Below, piece by piece: positions 10,704-23,078 of a stretch of DNA of 64,000 bases (the stretch's first letter is position 1; the number at the start of each line of letters is the position of its first letter). This stretch comes from Polytrichum commune (Eukaryota > Streptophyta > Polytrichopsida > Polytrichales > Polytrichaceae), in assembly GCA_950295325.1 (NCBI GenBank), contig OX485809.1, positions 17,424,001 through 17,488,000 of the forward strand. The letters run 5' to 3'. The notes under the pieces are model-generated. The model did no database searches and had not been told where the DNA came from. It saw nothing but the letters and a program-made list of their open reading frames with translations. The position numbers and the translations under genes are program-made.

Positions 10704-11749
10704 TAGTTCTCCAAAACACGAGCTCTCCTTTGAGCTTCATAACATGGTTTGGAGCATTACTGTTTGTTTCCCTCCAAAATGATGCCATGTAAAAGACACT
10801 TTGGTTTGCCGTGGTCTTGATCTTGGCAAATCAATCCATTTTGTTACATCCTCCCCCTTGGACCCCCATTCAAAGAGTCCTCAAAATTCAATCTAAATCT
10901 ATCCTTAAAGTGTGGACCCCGCAAATGTTGGGTGCATATGCCACGTTGATTGTAGGACCCACATAACCTAACTACATAAGGGTCCACCCTCACCACATGG
11001 TTTGGCGAATCAACTAACTTTTGCGTTAGTGAGGATTAACAAACTAAAATTCTAGTAAAGTAAAATCATGGTTGAATCACCCACACAACCTAGTTAGGAT
11101 AATTAGCTAACAATATGACTTAGTGAGAATCAACTAACTCATTTGCTAGCTTTTAGATCTAACACCCGCACCCCCAACTATAACTAACCAAAGGTCAACC
11201 ATTTAATATAGGAGTTAACATTGACTGGCCAAAAGTTTCATGAACTTGTCTAAGTTTTGAACATGACTCTAATTATGGACATTGTGATTTTTGTGGCCCA
11301 CACCATTTGTGTTTCATAATAAGCAGTATTATGAAATTAAACAGTATTACATAATTTACTTAGAATCACTTGCTTAAAATTGAGCATTGAATTATATATA
11401 TATATATATATATATATGAATTTTTTTTCTTGAATATACTTGTATGCTAATTTATAATGATGTAAGAAATAATGTGGTTCACCTCGTAGCGGATTGGAGA
11501 AGAGATGGGGAAGATGAGAGAGGGGCTTTCAACAAAAAGAAAAGAAAAAGAAAAGGAAGGCCATTTATTGGTAAAAATTTAGTTAGCTCTAGGGGCATGG
11601 ATGAGTTAGAATCTCTTCACACAAGCGAGATCCAGAATAATCAACTAACATCTACTTTGATAACTTTAATTTAAACCTCAATTTTAACTAGATGATGAGA
11701 GCGTACAATTACTTAGCTCTCATATTGGTTAGCTACCTCATATGTTAAC
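10704..11749. other. No gene recognised; (TA)n at 11391-11417
   Basis: Contains a TA dinucleotide run. The part from about 11000 shares 'gaatcaactaac/ttagctaac' words with the repeat at 63050-63765, so part of it is probably an old copy of that repeat. Confidence 0.4.
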
Positions 11750-11962
11750 TACATTGATTCTCCCAATAAGTGCATGTTGTTGTTCGAATTTAGGAAATGC
11801 TATAATTATTTAATTTTACCAAACAAAGTCATTTATGTTTTATAATGTCCGAACAACCCATTGAATTTTCGTAAGTAAAAATTGAACTCATGAATAGGAT
11901 GTTATTGCACTGCATAACTCTGAATAGTAACACACATTAATTGGGATAATTAGTATAATCCT
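11750..11962. mobile_element. Small internal-deletion relative of the CTACATTGATTATCCC family
   Basis: Starts ctacattgattctcccaat and ends in the complementary attaattgggataattag. Length is about 212 bp against about 390 bp for relatives at 25712, 28005 and 63140. It sits inside the same outer repeat that hosts the 63-kb copy. Confidence 0.55.
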
Positions 11963-12077
11963 CTTGACCATGAGATGCGGGCACAATATCTATCTATCTA
12001 TCTATCTACTTATAGATAATTTGAAGGATTACTTACTGTGACAAAAGCCTTAACTGGAAAGTGCGGGTGAACCCTCA

Positions 12078-12577
12078 AGGCCACTTCACATATGGGACTG
12101 AGAGCCTATGACCGTTGCATTTCAAGCACTCTCATTGGTGGAATAGGCGGAGCCAGTCCAAGTTTGCTTCACACAATGCTCAAGGGACCAACAAGGTATG
12201 TGAATGCAAGATGGATGTAAAGTCTACATGGATTCCTACATGGCATCAAATAGATCATGTTCCATGATCACTTGGACTGTTTTCATGAACCATCTCTTGG
12301 AGGTAGGCCTAACACAAAACCGGGAGACTATGGCACTCTGAACACTCACAACTGTTGGTTCATTCTATTTTATCATGTGCGAGGATCCGCATGAATAGAA
12401 ATTCATTGGAAATAGCATTTGGTTGAGGACCCAGTCACATATGTCTTCACACTACACTTGAGGATCCGTGACCACACTACATGATTGTGGAGGTGTGTTG
12501 GGACGGCCTTTGAACACTTTCTTTTGGGCTCTCACAATTTGATGGTCACGGCTCTTGACTCATGTGTGAAGTGGCCC
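12078..12577 (+). mobile_element. Harbinger-like MITE, family H1, short form
   Basis: Termini aggccacttcaca and tgtgaagtggccc. Flanks are TCA on the left and TCC on the right, an imperfect 3-bp duplication. Internal sequence matches 61633-62123 in the same orientation and 51888-52391 and 62554-63045 in the opposite one. Confidence 0.7.
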
Positions 12578-13500
12578 TCCTAGGTTAGTTGGTGAACCCT
12601 AATGTTATGTGGTCGGGCCTCATACCCATGCATAATGCCTTAAACCAAGATGGTCATGCATTGAGAAGACATGGAAGAAAACAGCCATGTCCCACTTCCT
12701 TGCAAGATCCTTGGATCTTGTCCGCATGGTTATTCCGGTATTCAAGGGGGATATTACCAACGAGTTCGTAGTTTGAGGTGTGACAAAACAAGTTGTTCAA
12801 CTTATATATTAACTTGTGTGGAATGGTCAATTCCTATAGTACCGTACTTGACCCCCCCCCCCCTCCTCCTCCTCTTCCCCCGCCACCGATTTAGGCATAA
12901 AGTAAAGTATAACTTGAATCTTTGTTGCCACGTGTCATTCATTGCAACTTGTGGAGAATCCCACGTGGCACTTAAAACCTTGAGTAATGAAACCCGCGCG
13001 TGTGCGGATCTCTAAATGCATAAGTTAATCCAAATGGCCAAGCCTTTTGGCTTCCCATATGGCCCTGGCTAGACATCCACCTCCTTGAGTTGGGCCCCCA
13101 CCAATATTATCAAGGTAAAAAAGGGTTCAGTAAGAACTCAATCCCCATGTATTTGTGTTTGATTCAGCTCAAGTGGGGTCTTCTTATGCTCATCCGAGTT
13201 CAGGGTTTTTTTGATGTTGATTATGGCTCGAATAGTATAATGAACAATTTTATATGCTATGATTAATTGACTACATTTTCACTTTGGGTAATGTTGGCCC
13301 GTGTGCCGGGGGGGGGGGGGGTTACTCAAAGAGGTGGGTGGCTAGCCCTAGCTTCCCCTTTCAACCTTACACAAAGTTTTGTCTTCTAGAGACTTACAAT
13401 GTCCTTTGGTAGTCAAGCATGTTCATTGCAGATGTGATTTTCATTCCAAATACCAACATGTGATACAAACACTTCATAAATGTAGTTCTTAAGTTATAAA
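12578..13500. other. No gene recognised; poly(C) 12852-12863 and poly(G) 13308-13321
   Basis: Two long homopolymer tracts (12 C and 14 G) are the only structure I see. Short open frames here are not supported by any motif. Confidence 0.45.
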
Positions 13501-13509
13501 ATTGACTGA

Positions 13510-14006
13510 GGAATTGGGTTCGGGTACATCATTTATATATAGTATGTATTGTTGCGTACACTATGTACGGATGGTCTCAAGTAGATGCCTACAAAGGTTC
13601 CAAAGTGTCACATCTACTAATTGCCGATACTATTTGTCAAAATTAGTGATTTTTAAAGTGAAGACTTATTTACATCATGACATTCATCGTATCACATTGG
13701 GATACTTTGAGATGATAGTTTTGTATAGTAGCATGCAAGGAAAAGATATTCTTGAGTATGCCAATGCCAAGTATCAATTGTGTATACTTTTAGTCAGGTT
13801 GTAGACCATTATGTAACACAGGCATGTTACACTTTGTGACACTATTGAACATACTCATGCCAAGATAATAGGAAGCGCACTTGAACACCTAGTATTATGA
13901 GGTGAACACTAATAATAAAGTCACTAGTGTAAATTGGTACATGTCTCAAAATAGGGTATGTGACACTATTATGCATGCAACACTAAATACCGCAAACGGT
14001 GTAACT
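13510..14006. mobile_element. Long-form CACTAAATAT-family remnant
   Basis: The segment shares 'caaagtgtcacatctactaattgcc' type words with 55853-56095, and ends in 'cactaaataccgcaaacggtg', the family's right terminus. The left end is diverged. A family H2 element begins two bases after it. Confidence 0.5.
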
Positions 14007-14008
14007 TA

Positions 14009-14542
14009 GGGCCGCTTTACACCTAGAGGCGGGGCCAATCCCCCTTGAGGCCAATTACATGAAATTTCAGGCCTTTTCGGGTTGGAGGCCGGCCTCAACT
14101 ACGCATTATTATAAGATTATAATGGGGGGCAAATTTCCCATATGTAAAGGCCTTAGGGCCAAGAAGCTAGGCCGATTCAATAAATCTAGCATAATCCAAC
14201 GGATCTAGCACAATCTAGCATAGAGCCATTCATATTGTCACATAATCCAATGGATATGGTTCGCTAAAAAAATCATAGTTTATTGATAATATTTTTTCTT
14301 TATTTAAATTTAACATTGGCCCCGAGACCAAGAATTGGCCTTCCATTTTGGACGCACCCAATTCAATGAGCTCGGGCCATGTCATACCATGTATTTTTTG
14401 GTTAAAAAATTCATACCACCAAATTGGCTCGGCCTCTAGGTGTAAAAGGGTTGGGCCTGATTTCAACCTTTTGACCAATCACAAGTGAGGATTTCAAGCC
14501 TCTTACAAACGAATTGGCCCGGCCTCTAGGTTAAAGCGGCCC
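14009..14542. mobile_element. Harbinger-like MITE, family H2
   Basis: Termini gggccgctttacacctagag and complement (ctctaggttaaagcggccc), flanked by TTA at 14006-14008 and 14543-14545. The 3-bp TTA duplication and GGG start fit PIF/Harbinger. The interior has no coding frame. Confidence 0.78.
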
Positions 14543-14933
14543 TTAGCTCTTAGATTTTCAAACTAACTTAAGAGTCGGGTACATGTACGTAATTAGAGAC
14601 TATAAGGTAGTACTACAAAAGTGTAGCAATGAGTTAAGCTTTGGTTGGGCCCGGGCTATGGGTGGCTAGGTACTCATGAATGCCGAGTTCAAGCTTGGTC
14701 CAAGAAACACACTTTATGTTACAAGGCATGAGATATTTGGTGGGGCCTAAAAAGCTGCCTCCACAAGCTCAACGCTTGGAACCTAGGTAGGAGGAACATG
14801 TGTTCCAATCTATAAAAAAATCAAGCCGCATTGATTGCATGGCCATGCTTGAAGGGCGGGGCTTTGACATTGAAGGGTAGGCACACACGTTCTAAAACAT
14901 CGGGTTCGACACGTACATCGCTTGGTAACTTAA

Positions 14934-15379
14934 GGGGCGGTTTACACTATGGACCATGAAGTCGTCCCACGTAAGAGGCCTATTTTGCGTGGGACGACTT
15001 CATGGGACGACTTCCATGGTCCGAGTTACTAAAATATTAGTTTTCATGGTTCATGGGCCCTTCACTAGGTGTAAACCGAATGTGGACCATGAAGAATGAC
15101 CATGCACCAAAAAGGCTTAAAACGGCATTTTTCTGACATGGGCCCTTGCTCTTTTTCCCGGACCACCTCTTTTGCTTGTCCCAACGGAAAAACCCGTTGG
15201 ACCATGGCAGTGGATAGAGTAGGCTTAAAAAATAATATTTTGTGGACCTCAACCTCCGTGGTCACTCTGCCATTTTTTCCTTGGTGTAAACCCAAGTCGT
15301 CCCAGGACGACTTCAACGTCCAATCACATCGCTTAGACGGCCGTGGGACGACTTCATGGTCCATAGTGTAAACCGCCCC
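14934..15379. mobile_element. Harbinger-like MITE, family H3, with about 38-bp terminal repeats
   Basis: Left end ggggcggtttacactatgga; the right end is its complement, with nearly perfect complementarity for about 38 bp. TAA flanks both sides (14931-14933, 15380-15382). Extra copies of the subterminal word 'gacgacttcatgg' occur inside near 14990 and 15300. Overlapping open frames here are products of the repeat. Confidence 0.82.
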
Positions 15380-15387
15380 TAAGTCAT

Positions 15388-15648
15388 GGTAAAAGAATTT
15401 CGGCCCTCACATGTGCTTAACTTTGAGGAGTTGGGTTTCAGGGTTGGTCCTTTTTGTTGTTTTTTTGGGTTGAAATCGTATGTTTCCAACTCCGATTGGA
15501 AACGGAGGTTTTAAGCCTTGCAAAAACGTCGTCTCATATCAGAGTTGGAAATGGTTAGTTTTAACCAAAAGAAGAGGGACCGACCTTGAAACCTAACTCC
15601 TTGAAGGTAGGCACATGTCAAGGCTGAAATACTACTTTTACCTTGGCT
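15388..15648. repeat. Fold-back repeat with about 75-bp imperfect arms
   Basis: Bases 15388-15465 pair imperfectly with 15570-15648 through the words taaaagaatttcggccc / gctgaaatactactttta, cacatgtgctta / taggcacatgtc and ggagttgggtttcagggt / accttgaaacctaactcc. The centre carries a smaller palindrome around 'gtttccaactccgattggaaac'. It could be a fold-back MITE. Confidence 0.55.
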
Positions 15649-15949
15649 TACCAAACTCTGTTTTGAAACTGGCGTTTTCGAACATGTGTGGCCTCCCCTT
15701 GAGGAGGTCACATTCCATGCATGAACTACACGTAGGTCACTATCTTGTTTAGAATTTGTACAAATTTATATTGTTACAATGGAGTAGGGGTGGTATACTA
15801 AGGGTGAGGGGTTGGTCACACCGACTACGTATGGCACCATCCATTGGCATCTCCAGTGGTAATAGTGTGACAAGTGGTGGGCCAACATCTATTTTTTCAA
15901 CATGATCCCCAACAATTTCATAGTTGGAGTCAGATGGAAACGTTGGTGT

Positions 15950-17056
15950 GATCGAGGCATGAATTTACATGTAGGCCATTCGCCCACCATCTTCTAGTGG
16001 GAATAAGGACAAACCTAAACAAATGTACACCCTAAACTTGGTAATATCAACCTCCTTAATGTTACTCCTTCTCTTATATCCCCAAACCCTAGGAAACAAA
16101 TGTTATCAATTTAATTCTCACTCCTTATTATCATGTGTTCCCTCTATCACGGAGTTTGACATTAAAATTAACCACCAAAGAATTCAAACCACACATATCA
16201 CGTTGTCGTCATTATTGCAATGTTGATTTTGTGGTATCTCTTAATGTCACATGCTACACTAATCCTCTTTTTATTATTACGCATTCATGTTAACTCAACA
16301 AAACTCCTTAATATCATGTGCACTTTTGTTACCACAAGGTTGATATTACGGAGTTTAAAGCGTAGATGAAATTTGATGGAATAGGGTTCATATGTGCCAA
16401 CTTCACTAAATATGATATTTAGTGTCACCAATTCTAATTGTCTTGCTCAATACTAATCGGAAACCACGGACTAGTGTCACCAACACTAAATATAAACCCA
16501 ACATTATTTGTCTTTCCTTGTAAAGTTTCTCGGGGGATTATGGATTTACAGTGTTGCAATTACTGTCACGTACCTAGTGAATTTCATCCAAATTCTAATC
16601 ATTTATGACAATATACCATCAAAAGTTGTTGACAAGAGACAGTAGGGTTTTTGCCAATGGATGAACTCATCCATCATCCATAACAATATTTGTGAACTTA
16701 TTCATAAGAAGTGTCATCCAAAAAGTTACCATAGTGACATTAAATAGTATATGACACTAAATATCATATTTAGTGTAGCTACTCTCATCTTCTCAAATCC
16801 GGGCCCACCTACTAATCTCCTCCTCCTTCTAAAACCAGTCTTTGATCCTTCAGTAACCAACACTTGTAGGTTAATAAGTGCTTTACTGAGCGCATGGAAG
16901 TCTAGTGGCATGTGTCCAGAGCCCTTCACATTCTAGTAGGCCACCAAAATGTGGTTTGGTTGGCGCCTTGTGCTTGTCTACTTGTGAACACCTCCAACCC
17001 ACTATTACTTGGAATCCAGTGGGCAAGCAACCTACATGGAAACTCGCCCTTAGAGC
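15950..17056. mobile_element. Family H4 element interrupted by other repeats
   Basis: The outer parts match the element at 44977-45403: 15975-16030 corresponds to its left end and 16776-17056 to its right half (aaatccgggccca, gcgcatggaag, cacattctagt, atggaaactcgccc). The stretch between holds a complete 372-bp CACTAAATAT element (16404-16775) and about 370 bp of extra unassigned DNA, so insertions have split it. Confidence 0.6.
16404..16775. mobile_element. CACTAAATAT-terminus MITE, 370-390-bp form
   Basis: Begins CACTAAATATGATATTTAGT and ends with the complement. Internal sequence (agacaatt/aattctaattgtc, caatactaatcgg, tgaatttcatccaaattc) matches 27166-27559 in inverted orientation and 20057-20462 in the same orientation. 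Inserted within a family H4 element. Confidence 0.7.
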
Positions 17057-17073
17057 CACATGCATGACCACTA

Positions 17074-17289
17074 CACTAAATATGATATTTAGTGTGACAT
17101 ACTGTTCGGAGTTACATGTTCCTATATCTTTTTATTATTAATGTATTTTTTTACCCAATAAAGATGTTAATGTTCTATAGTGTCCAACCAACCAATTCGA
17201 CCACGGCTAGTAAAAAATGAGATGCATGGTTACATTTATAGCATTGCGTAATTCCAAATAATAAGTCACATTAAATATCATATTTAGTT
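17074..17289. mobile_element. CACTAAATAT-terminus MITE, short form
   Basis: Left end CACTAAATATGATATTTAGT preceded by TA; right end decayed (catatttagttg). Interior matches 10487-10703: 'ggagttac', 'tgttctatagtgtccaa', 'gcattgcgtaattccaaataataag'. Confidence 0.65.
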
Positions 17290-17696
17290 GACTTAACTTA
17301 CAGGAAGAATCACCAATTTGGTTTTCTAGCACATACGGAGGTCACATAAGAAAATTTGACCCCCGGTAAGTTGGTTGTTGGTTCATCCTAATTGAAGGCA
17401 ATTGTACTACCTATTCTAATTTGGTGTTTATTATCCTAATGTAGGATCTATTTTACCTATAAATAGTAGTCCTTGGTTTTACAATAGTAGTAACCATGTC
17501 CGATCCCTTATCTATGGTTCGCCCTCCCATTGAATAGGTGTTGTGAACCAAATAAATACATGGAAAAAGTGATTGTAGATTTTACTCAAGGGTCAATTAA
17601 TTGGGTAAAAGTTTTGTGATACCTGGTCTACCACAATGGAGGATGAAAACGCAAAGAAACATTGTATAGCCCAAGGTATTTCATGTTTGTATTGCA

Positions 17697-18224
17697 CTAC
17701 ATCATTTATGGTATTTAGTGCCACTTACCCTATCTTGAGGCACGTGATAGGTCACACTAATGGCTAACAACTTGACGACTAGTGTAAGTTCACGACACTT
17801 GGCGTTAGTGTGTTTACTAATATCTTATAAGTATGCTCAATAAGATTATGGTGTCTATTTATAGGTTACATAATGGTCAACAAGTTGATCACAAGTGTAA
17901 ATACATGACACTTGGCGTTAATATGCTCAACAACATCTTCCGCTTGCATATTAAAATGTAGCCAACATGACACTTGGCATTCGTATGCTTGATCGTAAGT
18001 TCCTCTTGCATACTAAAATGCAAAACTACAATCTCAAGCAGTCTAGTGTGATACGCTAAATACAATACCCATGCATAATTACGCACTTCAAAAAGTCACT
18101 AATGTTGACAAATAGTGTCAGGCTTACAGTTAGCAAACGTTACACTACTAGGCCTCTAGGCATCCAGTTTAGACCGTTCGTCAATAATTGTGTAACACTA
18201 AATACTCTAAACAATGTAGTTGGA
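17697..18224. mobile_element. CACTAAATAT-related MITE, long form
   Basis: Left terminus cactacatcatttatggtat followed by ttagtgcc; right terminus cactaaatactctaaacaat followed by gtag. Interior has several 'acacttggcgtta' copies. About 525 bp, no coding frame. Flanking DNA 17290-17694 shows nothing recognisable. Confidence 0.55.
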
Positions 18225-18716
18225 TCCAATTGAAATGGATTAACAACAAACTTGGGAGGAACATGGTTGTCCTGCCCCTGCCCCCCTCCCTCCCTCATGG
18301 TAGGATCAAAAACCCTTCAAATTGGTCAATCGATCATGTAAGTTTCATTACCATAAAATGATTTTAAAGTAAAATTGGACTAAATCCAAGTCCGGAATTA
18401 AACACGTTGAAATCTGTCATAAGATCGTGTGGTAAGATTTTATAATAGGATATGTAAAGTTGATTATGATCATATTGAAGTTGTCGTTTAGACTGTAGTT
18501 TCACTAAACAACATTTTATTTATATAAGTTTAACAAAATAAACATATATTTGAGTTATCCATCACATCCTAGTAGCATAACATTCAAGTAATTACTAAGA
18601 ATTCACATATCTCCCATAAAATTTCGGTGTATCAGAAGTGTATCGATGAATCCGTTGATAGAATTGAAGCAACCAAAGTGTCCAGATTTTAAGAAATTCG
18701 ATCAGGTTTACTTAGA

Positions 18717-18943
18717 TATGTCTATACACTAAAGTGTGATTTCCACAATGTTAATGCAATAATTTGTTTGACAATATCTTCCCCTTGCATGCTATGACTC
18801 AAAATTTTCATCTCAAGTAACCCAATGTCATACACTAAATAATGTAAATAAATCTTCACTTCAAAAAGTCATTTGTGTTGACGATTTAGTATCATATTGG
18901 CAACTAGAGGACGTGACACTAAGTACCCTAAATGGTGTAGTGC
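18717..18943. mobile_element. CACTAAATAT-related remnant
   Basis: Right end gacactaagtaccctaaatg then gtgtag, with internal 'gacaatatcttccccttgcatgct' shared with 17920-18010. The left end is weak. Bases 18225-18700 and 18946-20050 have no gene; a (CAA)n run lies at 19431-19452. Confidence 0.45.
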
Positions 18944-20056
18944 CAGATTGGAATTTTCTATTCTATGTGGGGTTCAAGTACTTGGCATAATGCGGAGCAA
19001 AACCATTCATTTTTGCTGGAAGAAAAGTTAGAGCCATCCACAATAATCATAACAAATGTTGTATTTTTAATTGAAGTGTCATCACAAATGTTGTATTCTT
19101 AGTTGAAGTGTACATTATGGTGTGCAAAAATAGTATCATTTGATAGGTTGTTCATCACAAGACACCCTAATTTTAAACCCTTATAATGTGCCACAATAAT
19201 TTATACCCTTGCTAACTTCCAACCTACAATAGTGGGTGTGAAAGGTGTAGTAAAGATGTACTGAAATACCTTGGAATTTGGAAGTCTTCATACCACCCTC
19301 AATACCACCACAATTGCTATTGGGGAGACAAAGTAAGGTTGGTTGACCTAATTTTGTTATTTATTGTAATCAGACAATTGTACTTGTTTGACGGATGGTT
19401 GGTTAGGTGTGACTCTAAGAATGGATGACGACAACAACAACAACAACAACAAACAAACAAATTGGGCTATGGAGTCAAATATTGTTGACTATTATAGGTG
19501 CAACATTCAGCATGATTGGAGGGACACATATGATCATGCAAAAGGAAAGAGTTGTTTCACTTTTGATAATGAATAATGCATCCGCATGAGCTACGACCGT
19601 GATGTGATTTTGTGTTCATTGTGTGTTTAATGTCCTAGGATAAGTTGGGAGGGGGTTAACAATTTAAGACCCACCTACATTAAACCATAATCAAGGACAC
19701 TTATACAAAAATGGAAAGATGGGTTTCCTCCACCAACGAGTCACCACACTGGTTAAACCATTTGAAGTTATGAGTTATTATAACTTTTGCCCATAGTATT
19801 GTTTCTACCCATAAAACATAAATATATTGTATGTACTCATGAACAAAATATAACTTAGTAGTAAATCACACTCTTAATTAAAAAATTATAGCATGACATA
19901 ACTCTAGGCGGTAAACATAATTCTAGGGGGTGGTTGCTAACATGGGTGGGGCACCTCATAATGAGTCAAAGCCCACCAAAAGTCAGGCATGCCCAGGCTT
20001 AATGAGAGCCTAGACAATAATGTCTTGACACCTACTCTCCGACATGGGTTAAAGAC

Positions 20057-20462
20057 ATCATTGTATTTAGTGTCACCAATTTAATTTGTCTCCTCAATAC
20101 TAATCGCAAACCGCCCCCTTGTTAGCATCACCAACTTGAACACCGAATGTAAACCTAAAACCAAATGCCATTTCCTTGCAAAGAAAAGAGGACATTATAG
20201 ATTTTACAATGTTGCAATGACTGCCACTAAGTAAGTGATTTTTCATACATCCATGACAATACTTCATCACATAAATGTTAGGTTGCAGAATATACCGAAC
20301 TTTTGTTTCTCAATAATTGACATTTGTATCAACTAAAAGTAAAGTTGGGATGACAACATTTGTAACCTTATTCATAAGAAGTGTCCTAAGAAAAGTTAAT
20401 TATCATAGCGACATGAAATGCCATATGACACTTAAATAAAGTATTTATTAGTTTAGTGTCTA
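20057..20462. mobile_element. CACTAAATAT-family MITE, 370-400-bp form, decayed
   Basis: Left end 'catcattgtatttagtgtcacc' and right end '...agtatttattagtttagtgtc'. The interior parallels 16404-16775 in the same order: cctcaatactaatcgcaaac, aacctaaaac, gttgcaatgactg, ttcataagaagtgtcc. Confidence 0.6.
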
Positions 20463-20561
20463 GATTAGGGTAAAGTATATATAGTGTCAATAAAGTCCCT
20501 TGGCAGGCCAAGAGGAGGGTCGCCATATGGGCCGGTACAGGTTAATTAGTTCAATAACTGA

Positions 20562-21118
20562 AGGCCACTTCACACACAAGGCTGAAGGCCCATGACCATG
20601 GCAATGTAAGAGCTCTCATTGGTCGAAGAGTCGGAGACCGTCCAAGTTCACTTCACACTTGGAGGTGAAGGCCTAAAGGTCCAAAGAAAAGTTTGTGGAT
20701 GAAAATTCTACATGGAGTCCTACATGGTTGTGGATAAGGGTGCATGGTCTACCGGAATTTGCGTCAAGCCCACCTCGCAAAGTCCGGGAGACCATGACTT
20801 ATTTTAATAGTTTTCCAGTAGGACATATTTCAGGATAGGTTGCAGGGAAGATTTCAGAACATATTCTAGGACATATTCCAGGACAGACAAACACCACGAA
20901 GTAATTCTCTTAAATTGATAAAGTCTCCTCCCCTCTTTTCCCGCCAACAAAATATGCAACGGTCCCGCAACATGGTTCATTCTCACTTCACACTATGCTT
21001 GAGGGCCCACGACTACATAAAAGAGCTTTCCCAACACCCATGGTACGGCCTTTGGATGAGAGTCAAGGGTCGTCACCATTACAAGGTCACGGCTCTTGAC
21101 TCATGTGTGAAGTGGCCC
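20562..21118 (+). mobile_element. Harbinger-like MITE, family H1, long form
   Basis: A same-orientation relative of 8325-8903 with TGA duplications at 20559-20561 and 21119-21121. First base of the terminus is changed (aggcc). The internal palindrome is shortened by a small deletion. Bases 21122-22031 that follow show no gene. Confidence 0.75.
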
Positions 21119-22031
21119 TGATTGATCAGCGACTTCCCTTTCATCACAAAACGTTATGTTTAATGTTATCACAATTTTTAATTCACAATACTCTTGTCAC
21201 AAGTTGAAGATTTGGCGTACTTCTTAAGTACTACTGTAAGCTATAAAAGTAGTACACAGAATTGCCAAATCCAGTCAGCCTACAAAACTCACACATGGTT
21301 TCTCACATTACCCAAAACTCAAGTATCTCATTATCATGCGCATGATTTGGAACCACAAGATTGTTGAATGTTCTGCGTCCTCACACAGTCAGCAACATAT
21401 ATATTTGGGAACCGATGAAATAGAGACCAATTGCATGATGATTCAATATCTACACTGAAACGTCCAAAATTCAACTTGAAGGAGTTTCGAAGACATTAAT
21501 TTATTTGCAGCGGTGCACGTAGTACTACTGTAGTGCATGTTTCATGACGTTTCAGTGACTCGGTAAGTTTGTTGGACCGATCGACTTGATCTACGTAGTG
21601 AGATCAAGTGCAGATGAAAATCATGGCGATCGTAATCAGGGTAGACTTTCATCAAGATTTATTGAGAAGTTTACAGGTGAAGGGAGTATACTGTACGTCG
21701 AGGGGCTCGCTCTCTACTTCTGACGAGATAGAATCAGCGTTCCTGAAAAATTCTGCCATGTGTTGTTCCCTCATTGGTCGCGACCCACTTGAATTCCCAT
21801 GTGGAAACTGCATTTCCGGCACTTTATGAAGACGTCTCCGGTAATGGAGTTTGTTTTGGAAAGCAGGCCTCCACATATATATCCGGTGGTGGTGGACTCA
21901 TTGCGTTCACTGCCATGATTCCAACCTGTAAAAATATTTGACAAGGGAGGGAGGATGTCAACGGGTATGCTGGCATTGTTTGTAGCGAAAGACGGATACC
22001 AAAAAGACACGTGTTGAGGTGAGATTGGACT

Positions 22032-22126
22032 GATTTGGGCGAACGAACCCATACACTCGTTCCTTGTTGGATGCCTAAACCCTTGCCTCCAAGGAACCAG
22101 TGTACATGTTGGTTCGCCCCGGCCAA
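22032..22126. mobile_element. Tiny hairpin transposon, copy 1, with 8-bp target duplication
   Basis: An almost complete palindrome built on ggcgaacgaacccatacact and its complement, about 95 bp, flanked by attggact at 22024-22031 and 22127-22134. A second copy in inverted orientation is at 46062-46152. Confidence 0.75.
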
Positions 22127-22599
22127 ATTGGACTATGTGCTCAAAGTGTAAATATCATTTAAAGTTCAGTTATTAAAATAGACGGGTCTTGAATGGTTTT
22201 TTTTTTTTCTTTCGACTATCTCACTTCTCCTAGGATATGAAACACGCGAATAGTACGAGACGGTTAATTAACAAATCCAATATAGCATTAATAAGTGACG
22301 TGCATTTGTTCATGTGGGCCCCTGAGAATGTGACCATGGGATGCCCCAACCTAGTGCAAGGAGACTTAGCTTGAGCCATTGTTACGAAATTGAGGTCGTA
22401 GCCACTTCCCTTTATTAATTTTGGAGCTCGTATGAATATCTTCGTTATCAAAGCAAAGATTCTCTTGCTTTTTAGCCGGTCATATAGCCACCCCCCCTTC
22501 CTCAAATTATGTTGAGGATGGGATCTAAAATAGTTATCATATTTTGAGCAGGTAGACATGTTCTCAACATCTGTTCTTGGAGCCACATGTAACAACATA

Positions 22600-22791
22600 C
22601 TCCCTCTGTCCCAAAATGATTGTCCTACCCTCCCAAAACGTTTATTGAATTTGTTTAGAGAAATTATTTGGCACACTAAATTGTTTGGCAAAATTTTCTA
22701 CATCAACAAAATCGATAAACATTTGACCTCGAACAATCATTTTGAGACAAAAAACTCCGGATGTAGGACAATCATTTCAAGACAAAGTGAG
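22600..22791. mobile_element. Stowaway-like MITE (Tc1/mariner type)
   Basis: The left terminus CTCCCTCTGTCCCAAAATGA is the classic plant Stowaway end, preceded by TA at 22598-22599. The right end (aatcatttcaagacaaagtgag) is an imperfect complement, followed by TA at 22792-22793. About 192 bp, no coding capacity. Confidence 0.85.
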
Positions 22792-23078
22792 TAACACTCA
22801 AAAATAAGTGTCCGATTAAGATGAGTAACCATTTATGGCCGATCTACCTTAACATAATTGGGAAGACCTACTGTGTCATCTGCTTCATATTCTTCACTCG
22901 AACCTCCTTCATATAACTTCTGCATTTGAACTTTGATTCTAGAGCTTGAATCGACGATCTACGCAACTCGCAATTGCTAACCGGATCTGACAGTTCCGGG
23001 TTTAAGTATCAACGGTGAAACTTGCATGCGGAGTTGGAAGTGCCTTCAATCAATGGAGTCACATACCTTGTTTTTGTT

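Noticed and set aside
15065-15371. Overlapping open frames on both strands of up to 99 codons
   Set aside because: They are translations of the H3 MITE and its terminal repeats.
22558-22794. 78-codon open frame on the + strand
   Set aside because: It lies almost entirely within the Stowaway-like MITE (22600-22791) and overlaps its termini.
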